The notes below the pieces were generated by a model. It made no database searches and had not been told where the DNA came from. It was given only the letters and a program-made list of their open reading frames with translations. The position numbers and the translations under genes are program-made. From the NCBI GenBank assembly GCA_021234155.1, contig JAJEKV010000013.1, positions 18,100,746 through 18,164,745 of the forward strand: a DNA stretch of 64,000 nucleotides, in the 5' to 3' direction. Positions 40,751-53,898 of this stretch are shown piece by piece. Source of the stretch: Isoetes taiwanensis. Its lineage: Eukaryota > Streptophyta > Lycopodiopsida > Isoetales > Isoetaceae. Numbering within the stretch: the stretch's first letter is position 1; every line of letters begins with the position of its first letter.

Positions 40751-43150
40751 GTATGAAATAACTGTTGAATACGTTTTGTTGGAGTCACACCGGCAAGTAG
40801 ATCTTTGGAGGATACCAAGAAGCTGAAGCTGTGACTAATATCATTGGTAATTCACCAGTGCATGACTCGACATCAACATCTAGCCGGACAAACCAGAGGC
40901 ATTCAGATAGTAAATGTGGGGCTGTATGAGTCGATTTGAATGTTATGGATATTCCAATCACTAAAGTTTACCATGTTATGCTAAGGCACATCCCCTGTAC
41001 TAGGTAAGGCTTGAAGGTAAGGATGCCAGATTTTTGAAAGCAGACGTTACGTTTTTTGCATGTTGCATGCCAAAATTTGTCGGGCATATTAAAAGAAACG
41101 TTGAGAGGTGGCTGACTAGCAGCATTTTTAGTTCTCGTTAATTGTCATCTATTGCAATGGATGTCAGTGCCCTGCTAGTTATCAGATAATCTATTTAGAG
41201 CTAAATGCCACGCTCAAGTGAAACCTAGCCCTTAGGAAGGGAGTATAGATGTGAATTCGGCCTCATTACCAGGTCGCTATTATAAGAGCTACCATACATA
41301 TGCCACAGACTTGCAGGCTTTTTGGATATACCTTTTGCCTTTGACATTTTGCAGGGTACATTTTTACTCGCAATTAAGTTGAATTCAGTTAAGGTAGCTG
41401 ATACTTCAAAAAATGTAGTTAGAACTGAGAACACTAATTGATGTTCTCCTTGCATTGTTGCTTAGTTAACTTGGCAAAATTAACTCCAAAAATATAATAT
41501 GCTCATGCCCAAGATGACTTAATTAGACAAGTGGGAGACTATATTTATTTTGAGCCAAGATTTCTTGTGAATGAGTTTTTCTTGTGCGCACCCAATAAAA
41601 ATCACAAGTGTCACACTTTTAACCTGTTTGATTTGCCCATGTCAGCAAATAAGCCACACTAGATTTTCAACGACTTACTTCTTGACATGTCTTAAACATG
41701 AAGTTTTTTTTTTTTTGGGAAACCCTCCCAAAATGGTAAGATATTAGTTCGGCTTTTTCTTGGAAACTGGGGCTATGGTGGCTGTGGTATTAGAACCCAT
41801 TTGTAGAGCAAATTGTCTTTCTCAGAGCAAAATAAAAGCTGGTAGGATTTGTGGGCACATTAAAAATAAAATTTGAATTCTTTGGAGAGGTCATCCACGA
41901 CGATGGTTTGGTTGTTATTGTCTTAAATTATTTCGTTGGCAAGAATGAGCGAAAAGAAATAACTAAAAAAAATACATACCCTCCTTTTCCTTTACTGGGA
42001 GTATGCTTTTTTTTTTCATTTTGACTCTAATTTCAAATTAAAACAGGGATACCATCTCTTCGCTTGATTTGCAAAATGTCTGATAAGGGCATACAATGAG
42101 GTATGTTGGTGCACTTTGGAGAGCATGCGAAGTGCATGAATGTAGTTCGATGTATGTTCGATGTAGTTACATGGAACATTTTAATGGATGGATTTGTAAA
42201 TCACAAATCATATGCAAAGATATGAATCTTCATTATTGCTGTCAAAAGTGTGGATTAAGTAACAAGCACAGAATGCGCCAAATTTTCTATAGGCGTTGTC
42301 TATTCTACTCTCTCGAGACTTACCAAGGATTCACCAACTAGCATATGTATCAATTTAACATCCCTTAAATTCGGACAATATAGAAATGGATGAGGACTAT
42401 CAACTTCCACCTTCCACATCACAATGCATCTCTTTGCAAAGTGGTTGCATTAAGGCATTGAGACAATTAATATAAAGAAATATATACTCCATTATGCATC
42501 AAGAATGTGAAATGGACTCAATGGAATGATAACTGAGTTTGTAGATAACCGGGACCGTAACACATTTGTTTCTTGAGGTAGCTATGTGAGATAGCTATGG
42601 TACCTTTACTGGTCATGCCCATTAAAGTAGTAAAAACCATAAGGAGTAGAGAGCAATGCACGAGGATGTCACTATCAATGCACATTACATGCTACTCTTG
42701 AATTGGTTTAAACTATGCCCATTGCACATGCATACTGGGAACCTATCCTTGGATTGAAGATTATAATAAACTTACAGCCTTTATATGCATTCTCCATGGA
42801 AGATTGAACCATATGCTATGACCCAGGCTATGACAACATAAATTGTATGAGTATACTACTATATGCCCTTTTTATTATTCAAGATAAATGGAGTACGCAC
42901 TTTGTTCCCTAGTTTTTTCCTTTTTTTGTACGTTGCGATTTGTTTAATGATGTCATAGATGAGGACCTAGAGCTTAAAATATGTGTCTGGAAGACATAAA
43001 ACATGTTCAAACATTTCTAGAACACTCAACTACTCAGTTACATACACAATTTGATTGAGAGGCACTTGTGGACGGGCTTGTAGATGAATGTAGGGAATCT
43101 ACAAACTCATTGTAAGAATATGGCAGGGGTCTAGTTTAATTCAAATATTG
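40751..43150. other. No gene recognised
   Basis: AT-rich intergenic sequence. A T-run at 41706-41718 precedes a small hairpin (tgggaaaccctccca). The frame at 42096-42341 has no recognised domain. Confidence 0.35.
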
Positions 43151-43204
43151 AGTTGGAAGATATAGTGGGGGGGTTTGAAGTAGAAATTTTGATTCCACAC
43201 GGTT

Positions 43205-43540
43205 TGATTTAAGCCACTTTACCCTCAGGCGGAAGGCAACCTCCGCGGCGTAGCACCTTGTTTTGTTGTAGAACCCCCACTTTTCCTTTTTAATTAAATC
43301 CGTGGTTCAAAATTTATATCTATTTAAACAACTAATTTGTCAAAGGGGAATATCACAACAATCCTGAACATCTCTCTTTATCAATTCACTTCCTTACACA
43401 GAGGGGTGTTGGCAAAGAGAAATGCTCGCGATGTCACATTAAATTTCTCGTAATTGAAATTATACTTGTAATTTACCTAAACAAGGTGCTGCGCACGGAG
43501 GGTTGCCCTCCGTGACCCGAGAGTGAAATGGCTTAAATCA
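43205..43540. repeat. Foldback element with about 56-bp inverted arms
   Basis: Arms 43205-43260 and 43482-43540 are imperfect reverse complements (outer end tgatttaagcca, inner end gtagcaccttg against its complement). The right arm itself contains a perfect 9-bp hairpin, cacggaggg-ttg-ccctccgtg, at 43494-43514. The centre, 43261-43481, is related to 50985-51200. Confidence 0.65.
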
Positions 43541-45705
43541 CACTTCAAAGTCATGTTTTCGAGCATTGACTGACATATACTTGGAATATGCCACAAACCC
43601 ACATGGATGAGCTGAGCGGTAAAGAAAGAAGGGCAAAAATCTCCCAAGTCGTCAAGAGTTGCATAGCTGAGATTAAGGGAGATGAGATTATGCCCTAGAG
43701 GGTATAAGGAAGGGATAAACATGTGCTCAACTCGCCAGAACCACGAAGGCGAAAGGGAGGGGCGAATCCGAGGTGAAGCCATAGCCAAGTCCCATGGATA
43801 GCGTTTGTGTAGCTTGCTGATAATGGGGGTTTGGATGACCAGACCATTTACAGGCTACACCAATTTTTTATGATCATCAAGATATGCTAGGTATATGCTA
43901 GGTATTCTTTAGAAGAACCTTCTTAGGTCCTCAAATGTATCCTAGACAATAGCAACATTCTCTTTTGGTTAAGTCCCAACCGTACTATTATAGTCATGTT
44001 ACTATTTTAGTCTATTTGGGTTATGGCAACTTACAATTATGCATTTTTTGTTTAAATCTAACAATCGACTATTATTTTAAGCAAATTCCAATATTTAAAT
44101 TTGATAAAGGGAGCCATACAGATTTCTACTATCCAAAGGAAAAATGTCTTCAAATATATGCTTCAATTCCTAGTGGCAAATGCTTCAATTCTTAAAGGAA
44201 AATGTTCAAAGTTTTTTAATTCTAAGATGTGTGACAAAACTATAGCTAACTTGTTTGTATTTTAATGCTAATGAATCAACGGTCTTGTTAACATTCATAT
44301 ACATTTGTGCTAACAAAGATTTGCTCTATATTGAGTCTTGCTCAATCTATCACCTTTCTATTTTACAACTCCTATACCATGTCCATGGACATGACCATGT
44401 CCCTTCTCAATATGTTGTCTTTCTAAGCTTAGATGGTACACAACTTAATTGTGTTTGGGGGATCCAAAATCTCCACTTTCAACGCAAATAACCAGAATCT
44501 AGTTCAATCTGTAAGTATAGTTCCCACCTTTTTACTTCATCTTTTTAAAAAGAGTTGTCATAAATCTTGCTTCAAGCTTAGCTTTTGCAATTCCTACATA
44601 CTATAACAGCAAATAATTTATTTCAAAAAGCTCGGAAGTGTGTTGTCAAGGTTGTCATTTCGCTACAGAAATAAAGCAAATAACGCATAAGGAAAAATAG
44701 CAAACCCAAGGCTTACACACTTGTCCGCGATTACGCTTACGTTGAACATGTTACATGGATCCGGTTTGCAAGGATGCTGCTGCATTTTTATCCCACTTGA
44801 CAAAGGATTACGTGGATCTGCTGAGAGGCTTTGCTTAAAGGCCCGAGGCGCATAAACTAGTAGAAAGAAACATGGCATTATGAGGCAATCACAATAATAT
44901 GAAATATGGGCCCACAAATATAAGGTCATTAAACACTGATCACACCCAAGAAGATTGCTTAACACTTTAGTACTTGTTCATAAGTTGGTAAGACATAAAA
45001 TTTAAAAGTCACCCACGAAATGGGATGTTTGGTAAATCGCTGTTGCCACTACTATTGCTGCTGCGGAATTATCAATCCATCTCCTATAGCTTTAAGCTTT
45101 CAGCACCTCATCATCGCCGTTATGGCGGGTGAACCAGGGCTATGGTACAAAATAAATGGATGTGTCTTTGCTCCTTGTCCGCATGAATCGTCCATCTTTC
45201 GCGACTAAATTTCTCCATTTTGCAATCGCCTTTTGCCACAAGATTCATCTTTCCCCTGCTAATGCATTGGAATTTTCATAAAAGTTTTGTGTGTCAGACA
45301 AAGCCAAATTTGATATCGTGATTCTGCAGAGCATGAAAAGGGCATTTTCTAAGAGGATAATGACCGGATTCAGGCCGAAATTAGTCCCTTCTTGCCCAAC
45401 TTTGGTTCTAGGCTTCTTAGATTTCCTAGATTCATAAAGCCCAACTTACTCTAAATTCCAAAATTGAATCTGTGCCAGGAACTTACAGGACAACATTGAA
45501 GAAAGATTTTGCGGAGTTGGGAAGAACACATACATATGCCATTGAAGAAAAAGAAAAATTATATTCCGACAAATGGTCCTAATGCTTTGTTTCTAAAACT
45601 GTACTTTTGCATATTGATATTGATGATTATCTACAGCAGTCTCAAAAAGCCCCCCCAAATTAAACAAAAACCTTAACTCAGAACCAAATTTATTCCACTT
45701 GGTTA
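43541..45705. other. No gene recognised
   Basis: 43574-43610 and 43866-43900 contain short phrases of the 46.8-kb dispersed repeat (atatacttggaatatgcc; atcaagatatgctaggtata). The rest is AT-rich with small unrecognised frames. Confidence 0.35.
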
Positions 45706-46184
45706 TTAAAAGCTTGAAACCACAGAGGAAAGCAGGGCACACCAGAAAGAAATGACGGACATTATGAAGTTTAGACTCAAACCTGGCATAAAACGGGGGA
45801 TGAAACTCTCTTGGGGCACAAATCCGGCAATAAACAGAGATTTGAAACAGATATTTGGATCAAATTCGGCAAGACCGCATAGATTGAAGAAGATTTGGGA
45901 AATAGAAGTAAAAAATAGGGTCTCGAAAAAAAATGAGGGGCATTTTTCTCCGATTATGCCTATGAAGAGCGGGGTTTTAAGACCTGCTAACATAATTGTC
46001 AAAATGATTCATTTGGCTTTGGCTTCCTTCCGAATTGCATGAAAAAACTACTGAGGCAAGAAGTCTTACACACGCCATCGACCCGACACAGTACATCCAT
46101 TTGTTGCACATGAGCTTGAAAATTTGATGCTTTTTGCAAACTAAGATCATCACCGAGCAAGATATCCATGAGTTGGGGCTTCAA
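45706..46184 (-). pseudogene. Possible LINE ORF2 C-terminal remnant
   Basis: Reverse frames 46184-45999 (LLGDDLSLQKASNFQAHVQQ) and 46002-45706 (ends with FIMSVISFWCALLSSVV) have the composition of the C-terminal region of L1 ORF2, where a Trp/Cys-rich helix follows the RT. No diagnostic motif is present. Confidence 0.25.
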
Positions 46185-46794
46185 AGAAAGAATTTTGAGC
46201 TTATGGCCAAAGATAAAACATTAAATCAACCCAATGGGAAAGAAATTGTTACGGAGGAATGATTAATCGAGCTTTGCCATTATGCTAGAGCGTTCTGCTT
46301 GGGCCGAGGGCTTCCTTCACCATAAGATGCCCCAAATTTTGAGGCAGGGATCCATTAAAAGCGATTACGGAACAGTTAGGATTATCTCTATAAGCGCTGC
46401 CATGTCTTTCTCTGCTTGTTCTTTCTGGCGCCCTTCTTTTTCTTACGCAAAATCCCTCCGCGCGCCCTCTGCAATGGGAAGCGAGGAACATGTCCCTTGG
46501 GGCAAAACCCACCTGGACTCGACTTAAAAAATCCACGGACTTCGCCATACCTACAATTTATTTACTAAAACCTGCCCCTGTGCACATGAATCAATGCCCC
46601 CATGGCTACCATGCTGCCCGAGCCCATGATGTTTATTGAGCCACGGTGTTCTAATCCCCCAAGCACGCCCCACTTTCAGCGCAATTGCATGGAAGCATCT
46701 ACCTCATCCATGCGGCTCATCGGCAATTGCAGGCTGCGTCCCGACCGAGTGACCGAGCATTTTACGGCGGCCGGCGTGACGGTTTTAGCAATCA
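46185..46794. other. No gene recognised
   Basis: GC-richer spacer with overlapping frames on both strands, none with recognisable motifs. Confidence 0.3.
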
Positions 46795-47300
46795 TCAAGA
46801 TATGCTAGGTATATGCCAGCATATACTTGAATATGCCCACATACCCACATAAACGAGGGTTTGCCCCCCTAGGGGCAACCCAAAAATCCAGTTACCAAAC
46901 TTAACATAATTGCTTAGAGAAACTATACGAGTAATGCATCTTTCCACTTTCACAACTCCCATGGGATCAGTTTGGTTTAGTCCTCGAATTTTTTTTGAGG
47001 TCGACACTGGTGTGTCAATGGTCTACTAGCAAAAGATTCTCAATTTTAAATATCGAAGAAAAATAAGATCCTTGGTATTTATAGTAAATTGCAAGAGTTT
47101 AGGATAAAATTTCTAGAACTAGATATGTTTCTAATAATTACCGCTGGAAAGCAGAAGTTATGCTTATCATTTTGAAGAAGTTGAGTTGAAAATTATGGTG
47201 TTAGCTAGTGTTGGCACGAGATATCCACCTCCACTGCGAAATGGAAACTGGGTTTGCAATTTCGGACTTCCCGTTTCCAGCTGATTGAACATTTGTTCTT
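46795..47300. repeat. Dispersed repeat, copy A, first part
   Basis: 46870-47290 aligns with 51200-51600 (shared phrases 'cgaattttttttgaggtcga', 'ttgcaagagtttaggat', 'aactagatatgtttcta'). Its left end, 46795-46890, contains the palindromic ttgcccccctaggggcaa and matches the reverse strand of 36541-36640. Confidence 0.7.
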
Positions 47301-47892
47301 TAGATCGAATTTGGTGCTCATGTAACATACAATTCTTCAAAGCCAAATGAACTATATTTTTAGATTTGATTTGTATTTTGAAGTCTTTGCATGAATTCGG
47401 CACCCATTAAGATCTAAAACTCTTAAACGCCTCCGTATTTCCAAATTTGAACTGTATTTTGAAGTATATATATATATCCCCTTCTGGTCAAGAACCTTGT
47501 TAGCTAAATCCGGAAAAAACCTCCATAATTTATGCGCCATAACTATGAATCTGACCAAGAACTGCCAAGCAAAATCCGTTACCTGCAGAAATCCATAGCT
47601 ATAGCCATAGCCTGCTGCAAAAATCCATGAAGCTATTATAAAAAGCATTCCTCTCGGGGAAAGACAACAGAGACCCTTCTGGTGTGGACAATGGTGTCTC
47701 GTCACCAGCATTAGCCGGGAGGGGGTCACTGGATATTGCAACAGAATTGCAAGAGCTTCAATTGTCATTTCTAAGAACTAGATATGTTACTAAATAATTA
47801 CCTCTAGACAACAGAAGCTAATGTTCTCATTTTGGAGTATATAAGACGTGTCTTGTTTTTTCAAGTTACTATTCAACAAGTGGGGTGATTCA
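47301..47892. repeat. Copy A, inserted and second part
   Basis: 47301-47760 is absent from copy B and holds no recognised gene. 47770-47892 again carries the family phrases (aactagatatgttactaaat, caagttactattcaacaagt) and ends ggtgattca, where copy B has gggtgactca at 51641-51650. Confidence 0.5.
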
Positions 47893-50438
47893 AGTCTTCA
47901 ATGACTGCATAGGAAAGCAGAGATAGGGGGATCGCCTGCTACTATCGAACAATCCTGGCACAATCAATCTTACTGCGCAAGAGGGACATCACCTATGGGT
48001 GCGCGTGCAAAACTGCAGTAGCAGACCTCTCTTTGTAGCAGCCTACTACTTCCCACATGCAAAGAAAAACTTCTACCATACCCACTTGGATGTGGATAGG
48101 CTGGACCCCTATGTCAATCTATACAATGACATACAATAACACAAGTAGTTGGGTAATGTCATACTCCTTGGAGACTTTAATGGATTCACGGGGGTAGAAC
48201 AACCTATGAGATTTGACCGCTTGACTGATGATATGTTGCAGCTGTGCCATGCAGAAGGAGCTTGGCCTTGGGCATCAGGTGGCAATTAGTCACATGCTAT
48301 GATAGGCAGTTGCTTTTGCTCTGTAATATCTTTGACCTAGTAATTTGCAATGGACTGGCACAGTGGCCATCCTCCAACAAGAGCACTTGTACGTAGGAAA
48401 ACCAGGGGGGCGGATTTAGTGTGGTGGACTATGTGCTGGTGCCTGAGCAGGATATGCATGTCTTCAAGCACACCCACGTAGGAATAGATAATAGAGATGA
48501 GGGGGCCGACTTAGACCACCTACCACTTTACTTGCAGCTGGCTTGACAGGTTGTTCGAACCCTCTGTGGGGCAACTCCTCGTATACCTCAGCTGCGATTG
48601 GATTATTAACATACAAAGGCTTATACCCAGATGCTCATAGATGACTTGAGAAGAATTTCACAGTCTCTATACTAGAGCAACAGACAGACCAACCGATTGG
48701 CGTGCTCAGAACTACTGCGGAAGGTGCTTTGGGAGAAGTTGCCCTCGACGGATCTCGTGGAGCACAACTTGCCCATGTAATCAGTGGTTTGGTGCAAAGT
48801 GCAAGGAACACAAACACTGGCTCTACCAAGTCACATACCATGCTCTATGCCCATACAGCGGTCGGGCGATATCGCGTCTTTCCTTAAAGCTAGGAAAGCC
48901 GTACATCGCGAATGCATTAGCGGAAATGTTCTACCTCTTGGACCGTCATCCTAGGACCTTCCGGTGAAGGGTGCTCGTAAAGCGATGCAAGCCCACGAAA
49001 CATCCCTTCCAAGCGGGGGGGCAATACTTGTAGCAACTATACAACCCTTAGGATGCACAAGCGACATTATCCTCGCCAAGATGGCCCTTTGGAAATCACA
49101 GAGGCGGACGTGGACGAGTTTTAAAATGTCTTGGCAATAGGGAAAGCCCGGACTTTGATGGTATCTTGGCAAGAGTTGCTTGAAGTTGTCAAAGGCTTTC
49201 CATAATACCAATATTAACCACCTTATTCAAAAGACATTACAAGAAGATCTCCCCCCCCCCATTGGACTACTAGCGAGTTGTTCCCATCTACAAGGTAGGT
49301 GACCGCGACCGCCTTGACCAATTATCGAACAATCATGATCAGTTTGGTATTTGACGAGTTGGGCTGAGGCAGCAAAGATGTGGGCCCTCATCCAGACAGG
49401 ATTCAGGCCCTAGCACTCAGCCATGACCACATCTTCACATTGTAGACTCTGGTTGAAGACAACAGGAATGGCCGGCAGGACCTGTATTGTTGCTTCGTGG
49501 ACTTCGCCAAGGCCTTTGACACTGTGCCTCGGGAAAAGCTATGGGCAAGATTGCGACAACTGGGAGTTCCTGTAGGTCTACAGAATGTAGTATACATGCT
49601 ATATGAGACATGCTCAGGCCGATTGCGGCCGATAAACCAACCATTTGATAGAAATATCAGGGTCCACCAGGATGCCCTCTCTTTCCAACACTGTTTAGGC
49701 TTTACATTGATCAGTTAGAGAGTTGGCTTGCTGATAATGGGGGCGACAGATCTCACCTTCTGCACCAGATCATCAGGCAGCTAATATATGCTGATGATGT
49801 GGACCTTTTAGCTTACACTCCGATGGACATATAGTGCCATCTTGATGCCCTGGACACATTTTGCCAGGCGACCTGATATACGCCTCCCACAATGCTACAT
49901 GCATACCCATTTGCCTATGAAAAGGCACGGAATCATTGCCTCGATTCGCACAGGTGCACACTGTCTTCGAATTCAGACAAGCAGATGGATTGGGGAGCCA
50001 CGCCAGAACATGCTTTGTCAACACTGTGAAATGGGAGCCGTTGAGGATGAATGACATACCCTTCAAAGTTGTCTAGCGTATGATCAAATCCGAATACGCT
50101 ATGCTGATCTGGTCAAGCCTGGCCAGCTACGACATGTGATATTAAGCATGGCTTCCATACGGATGTTGGGATCATATCTTCAAGATCATGGATATGCGCG
50201 AACAACTATGTCCTCGGGACACACACGGCATATATATATGTTCCATGATGATGTATATTTGTACAGTTTGACATCATTCTTATTATTGCCACGATTTTTC
50301 CCTCAAAAACCATTCGGTAAGGAGGGGGGAGTGGTTTTTAACCCTGACATTAATAAGTCTGTTTTGCTCGTTTATTAGGTCCCATAGGTCGATTGGTCTC
50401 CGTAGATAATGAAAATCATTCTATTCTATCCTAATCTA
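47893..50438 (+). mobile_element. LINE with APE endonuclease, RT and CCHC end, decayed
   Basis: Plus-strand frames give, in order, an APE-type endonuclease (FVAAYYFPHAKKNFYHTHLD near 48036, ILLGDFNGFTG near 48161, VVDYVLVPEQDM near 48422, LDHLPLYL near 48515) and a linker. RT follows (DFAKAFDTVPREKLWARLRQ at 49500-49559; catalytic YADD at 49787-49798). A C-terminal CCHC finger (LCQHCEMGAVEDE then H...C) is at about 50016-50075. The 3' end has a hairpin-like segment, 'ggtctccgtagataatgaaa' and a TTCTATTCTATCC tail. Frameshifts inactivate it. The RT and Zn finger differ from the L1 type at 2-5 kb, so this is another LINE clade. A repeat copy without the insertion (51.6 kb) defines both ends. 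Confidence 0.85.
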
Positions 50439-50925
50439 TTATAGTTTTATAAGATAGAAAAGTTCTTTACTCTAATTATAGTAAGGAAGCGCTACCTAAC
50501 TAAGTCTTTATGGGGTAGAAGACCTGGCCAAATTGAAAAGGATAGTTGCCTATTGCTTGAATAGCTCCTCTCTAGTGCGAAGTAACATCGACTTTTAAAT
50601 TAAACTATGTACTTACAAACATGTTGTATCTTCTTTTTATGGCCGATCCTTTCATGCATAATGAGTGACCATGCCATGTAGTTGTAGAACCTGTAGAATG
50701 TACCTTTCTCATAAGGAATTGCATCAACATTGCCTTTAACGACGTTGCATCTAAGATGGAGTCACAAATTTATGTCATTGACCATATTCCAGCTATGCTT
50801 ACATGAGGGAGGTACATCTCTTTGAATGACAAGAGTTGAATTTGCAACTTATCCAAAATTCAAATAAAATTGAATCAATTACAAGGACGAAAGGTTAAAA
50901 GGAGGTAAATTTTTACCTTGGCATT
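50439..50925. repeat. Dispersed repeat, copy A, third part
   Basis: Aligns with 51651-52093 (shared: tatggggtagaaga, 'taaattaaactatgtactta', 'ccgatcctttcatgcata', 'aattgcaactta'-like end). It continues copy A after the LINE. Confidence 0.8.
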
Positions 50926-52093
50926 TCTTATTGTAGACCCTCCCCATCTCATGCTTGTTCCCCCCCTCCCTCCCCCACCCCACCCCCCTCCCCTCCTTTT
51001 TAAATTAAATCTATGGTTCAAAATTTATCTCCATTCGAACATGTAAGTGATCTGGCAAAGGAATGTCACATTTGGCTGCGAACATCTCTCTTTGTCTATT
51101 CACTTCCTTATACTGAGGGGTGTCGAAGAAGAGATATGCTTTCATGACGTCACGTTAAATTTCTTGTAATTGTAATTACACTTGTAATTTACCTCAAAAA
51201 CCCATTTACCAAACCTAATGGCTTAGAGAGACTTGTAGGGGGTTTACATCTTTCCACTTTCATAGCTCCCATAGGGTCTGTTCGGTCTAGAACTCGAATT
51301 TTCCTTGAGGTCGATACCGGTGTGCCAATGGTGTGCTAGCAAAAGGTTACAAGGTTTAAACAACGAAGGAAAAATATGATACTTGGTATTTATAACAAAT
51401 TGCAAGAGTTTAGGATGACAATTCTAGAACTAGATATGTTTCTAAATAATTACCTCTGGAAAGCAGAAGTTAATTTTATCATTTTGAAGTACAAAGTAGA
51501 AGTTGGGTTGGAAAATTTTGACAGTGGCTAGTGCTGGCATCACATTGCGGAATGGAAACTCAATTTGCAATTTCGGGCTCCCTGTTTCTAGCCAGTGTCT
51601 TGTTTTTCCAAGTCACTATTCAACAAGTGGCTATACTTGTGGGTGACTCATTATAATTTTATAAGATAGAAACTTCTTTACACTAGTTACACTAAGGAAG
51701 TGCTACCTAACTAGGTGTTTATGGGGTAGAAGATTTGGCCAAATTGAAAAAGACTGTTGCCTGTTGCTTGAATATCCCCTCACTGCGAGGTAACATCTGG
51801 TTCTAAATTAAACTATGTACTTACAAACCTGTTGTGTCTTCTTTTTATGACCGATCCTTTCATGCATAAAGAGTGACCATGCCACTCGTTGTAGGACATG
51901 TGTAGAATGTACCTTTCTCATAAGGAATTGCCTTTAACAAGGTTGCATCTAAGATGGGGCCACAAATTTATGTCATTGACCATATTAGAGCTATGCTTAC
52001 ATGAGGGAGGCACATCTAAGAGTTGAATTTGCAACTTAGACCAAAAATTTAAATCAATTACAAGGACAAAAGATTAAAAGGAGGTAAATTATT
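50926..52093. repeat. Dispersed repeat, copy B (no LINE)
   Basis: 50985-51200 is related to 43290-43480, 51200-51600 to 46870-47290, and 51651-52093 to 50439-50925. The copy is uninterrupted, so it shows the arrangement before the LINE inserted in copy A. No coding potential is recognised. A C-rich tract at 50957-50996 forms the left part. Confidence 0.75.
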
Positions 52094-53898
52094 CTCTTTT
52101 TCTTCTGGGTTGGGGGAGGGGGTATCCATCTTAAGAAATCAGCTTGCATTTGGCCTACTCTTTTTAAAGATAAGTATCCATCATAAGATGAAGACGAAAT
52201 CAACTTGCAATTGACCTACCTTTTCCAAGATAAGCATCTAAGGTAAATGCTGGCAAAGGTGAAACTGAAAGGAGGCCCAATGTTGAGGTGATGAGATAAT
52301 ATTTCTTTTAAGACCATGTTTTTGTGAAGTGGGGCCTCTTTGAATGTGCCTGTCCAGTCAAGTCCGATGATCCTCAAGCGTCAAAGGGTCAATTCATTTT
52401 TAAAACCATTACAAGGCAAGAATCTCACATGCATGCAATCATTATCTTTGCGCAAACGAGAATTGTTTTGGCGTGATGATACCTTCCTCAGAGGATGACC
52501 CCAATTATTTTATAGATAACACCTAGCCTTTGAATCATTGGGGGAGCAAATTTTCAATGATCAAGGGGATGGTTAGTTTGGAAAAAAAATGTGGCATTGT
52601 TTATTCAAGGGCTATGGAAGAAAGGGCTCCTACAATTCATAATATACACATGTTGCAATGAACAGCCTATAACTTTCCTTTCAAACCTCCTTTCTATGCA
52701 TGCCTGTCTGTCTCATAACCCTAAAATATTTATATATCTTTGCATTCTGTTGCAAGTCTTCCTCCTGCACAGAAACCTCTAGTTGCTGGCATTCTATTTC
52801 CTTTCCTACTTTTTTTACCACATGAGTTGCAAATCATCATCACCCACATCTCGATCTGCCCAAAAAATAAATATTATCATCAATCCGGCAGCTAAAAAGC
52901 CTGCCTTCATCTGCATTGGCGAAGTGGGTTTTATCAAAGGACTTTATCTTGTTCTGTAGATCCACAGACCCCACACAGTCCGATTTTTTCTTTTCTCTTC
53001 CTTGATCTTATTGGGTAAAGACGGGCCGAATCTACCCGAGCAGCAATTTCCATGAATACAGTATCCTTGGGGGTTCTGCGAAATTGCAATGCAGGGCTAT
53101 TTCCCTTACTTTTTACCTTCTTCTAATCTGGCTCAACGGATCATTTTCTATAGGCGGAGGCTTCCTTCGCCATAGCTGCAATTTTCGGCCCGGCAGACAA
53201 GTATATGTTATTCTTTTTTCCGTTGGGAATGATCCACATGCAAATTATTTGCTCTGTTATGTCTCTTCGATGCATGCTTCATAGAATTTGGGCGCTGCTG
53301 TTCACGGGTAACTTGTTGATTCTTCCTTCTTTTCTTTTCTGTTTCGGGTCTCATTCAAAGAGCATTTGTTCGAATCTTGGTAAGAAGAGGGCAATTTGTG
53401 ATTGCGTGTAAGCATCAATTTACACGAGGACATGCACTTTGTCGGTGTTTAGTGGAGTAAATTCATTTCTAATGGCATGCAAGTACGAGGAATAAGATTG
53501 GTATGAAGCTTTGTCCTTTCTTCTATATGCTGCTGGCATGGTCTGAAGCACAGTACAAACGGATCATCCATAGACATCTACAACCTGGAGCCTATGTCTC
53601 ATAATATGTTGTCCTTATAGTACTCCAGGTGTAAAACTCATTACTGACATAAGGTTTGAAGGACCACAAAATTTTGGAGCATGAGGAATACTCTGCACAG
53701 GAATTTCATGTGTGATTGATGTTGAGATAACATGTGAACAAAGGTTACTTTTAAATTTCTTTCGACGTCGAGATTGTCGAAATTGTCAGCATATTGGCTG
53801 CTTAGAACTTGTAAGTCATGATGATGTAGGAAGATTATAGAGCATTATTGTGGATACTCAAGTCTTCCACAAGACTAGTGTAGAAGAGAAATTTTGAA
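52094..53898. other. Intergenic and upstream region of the membrane-protein gene
   Basis: No gene is recognised. The 3' part may contain a non-coding 5' exon or 5'-UTR intron of the gene starting at 53899; the bases just before the ATG (gaagagaaattttgaa) are a plausible leader. Small frames at 52591-52782 and 53084-53411 are unrecognised. Confidence 0.35.

Noticed and set aside
47352-47768. 138-codon reverse ORF as a gene
   Set aside because: Low-complexity ends, no recognisable motif, and it lies in a repeat copy that has no such frame elsewhere.
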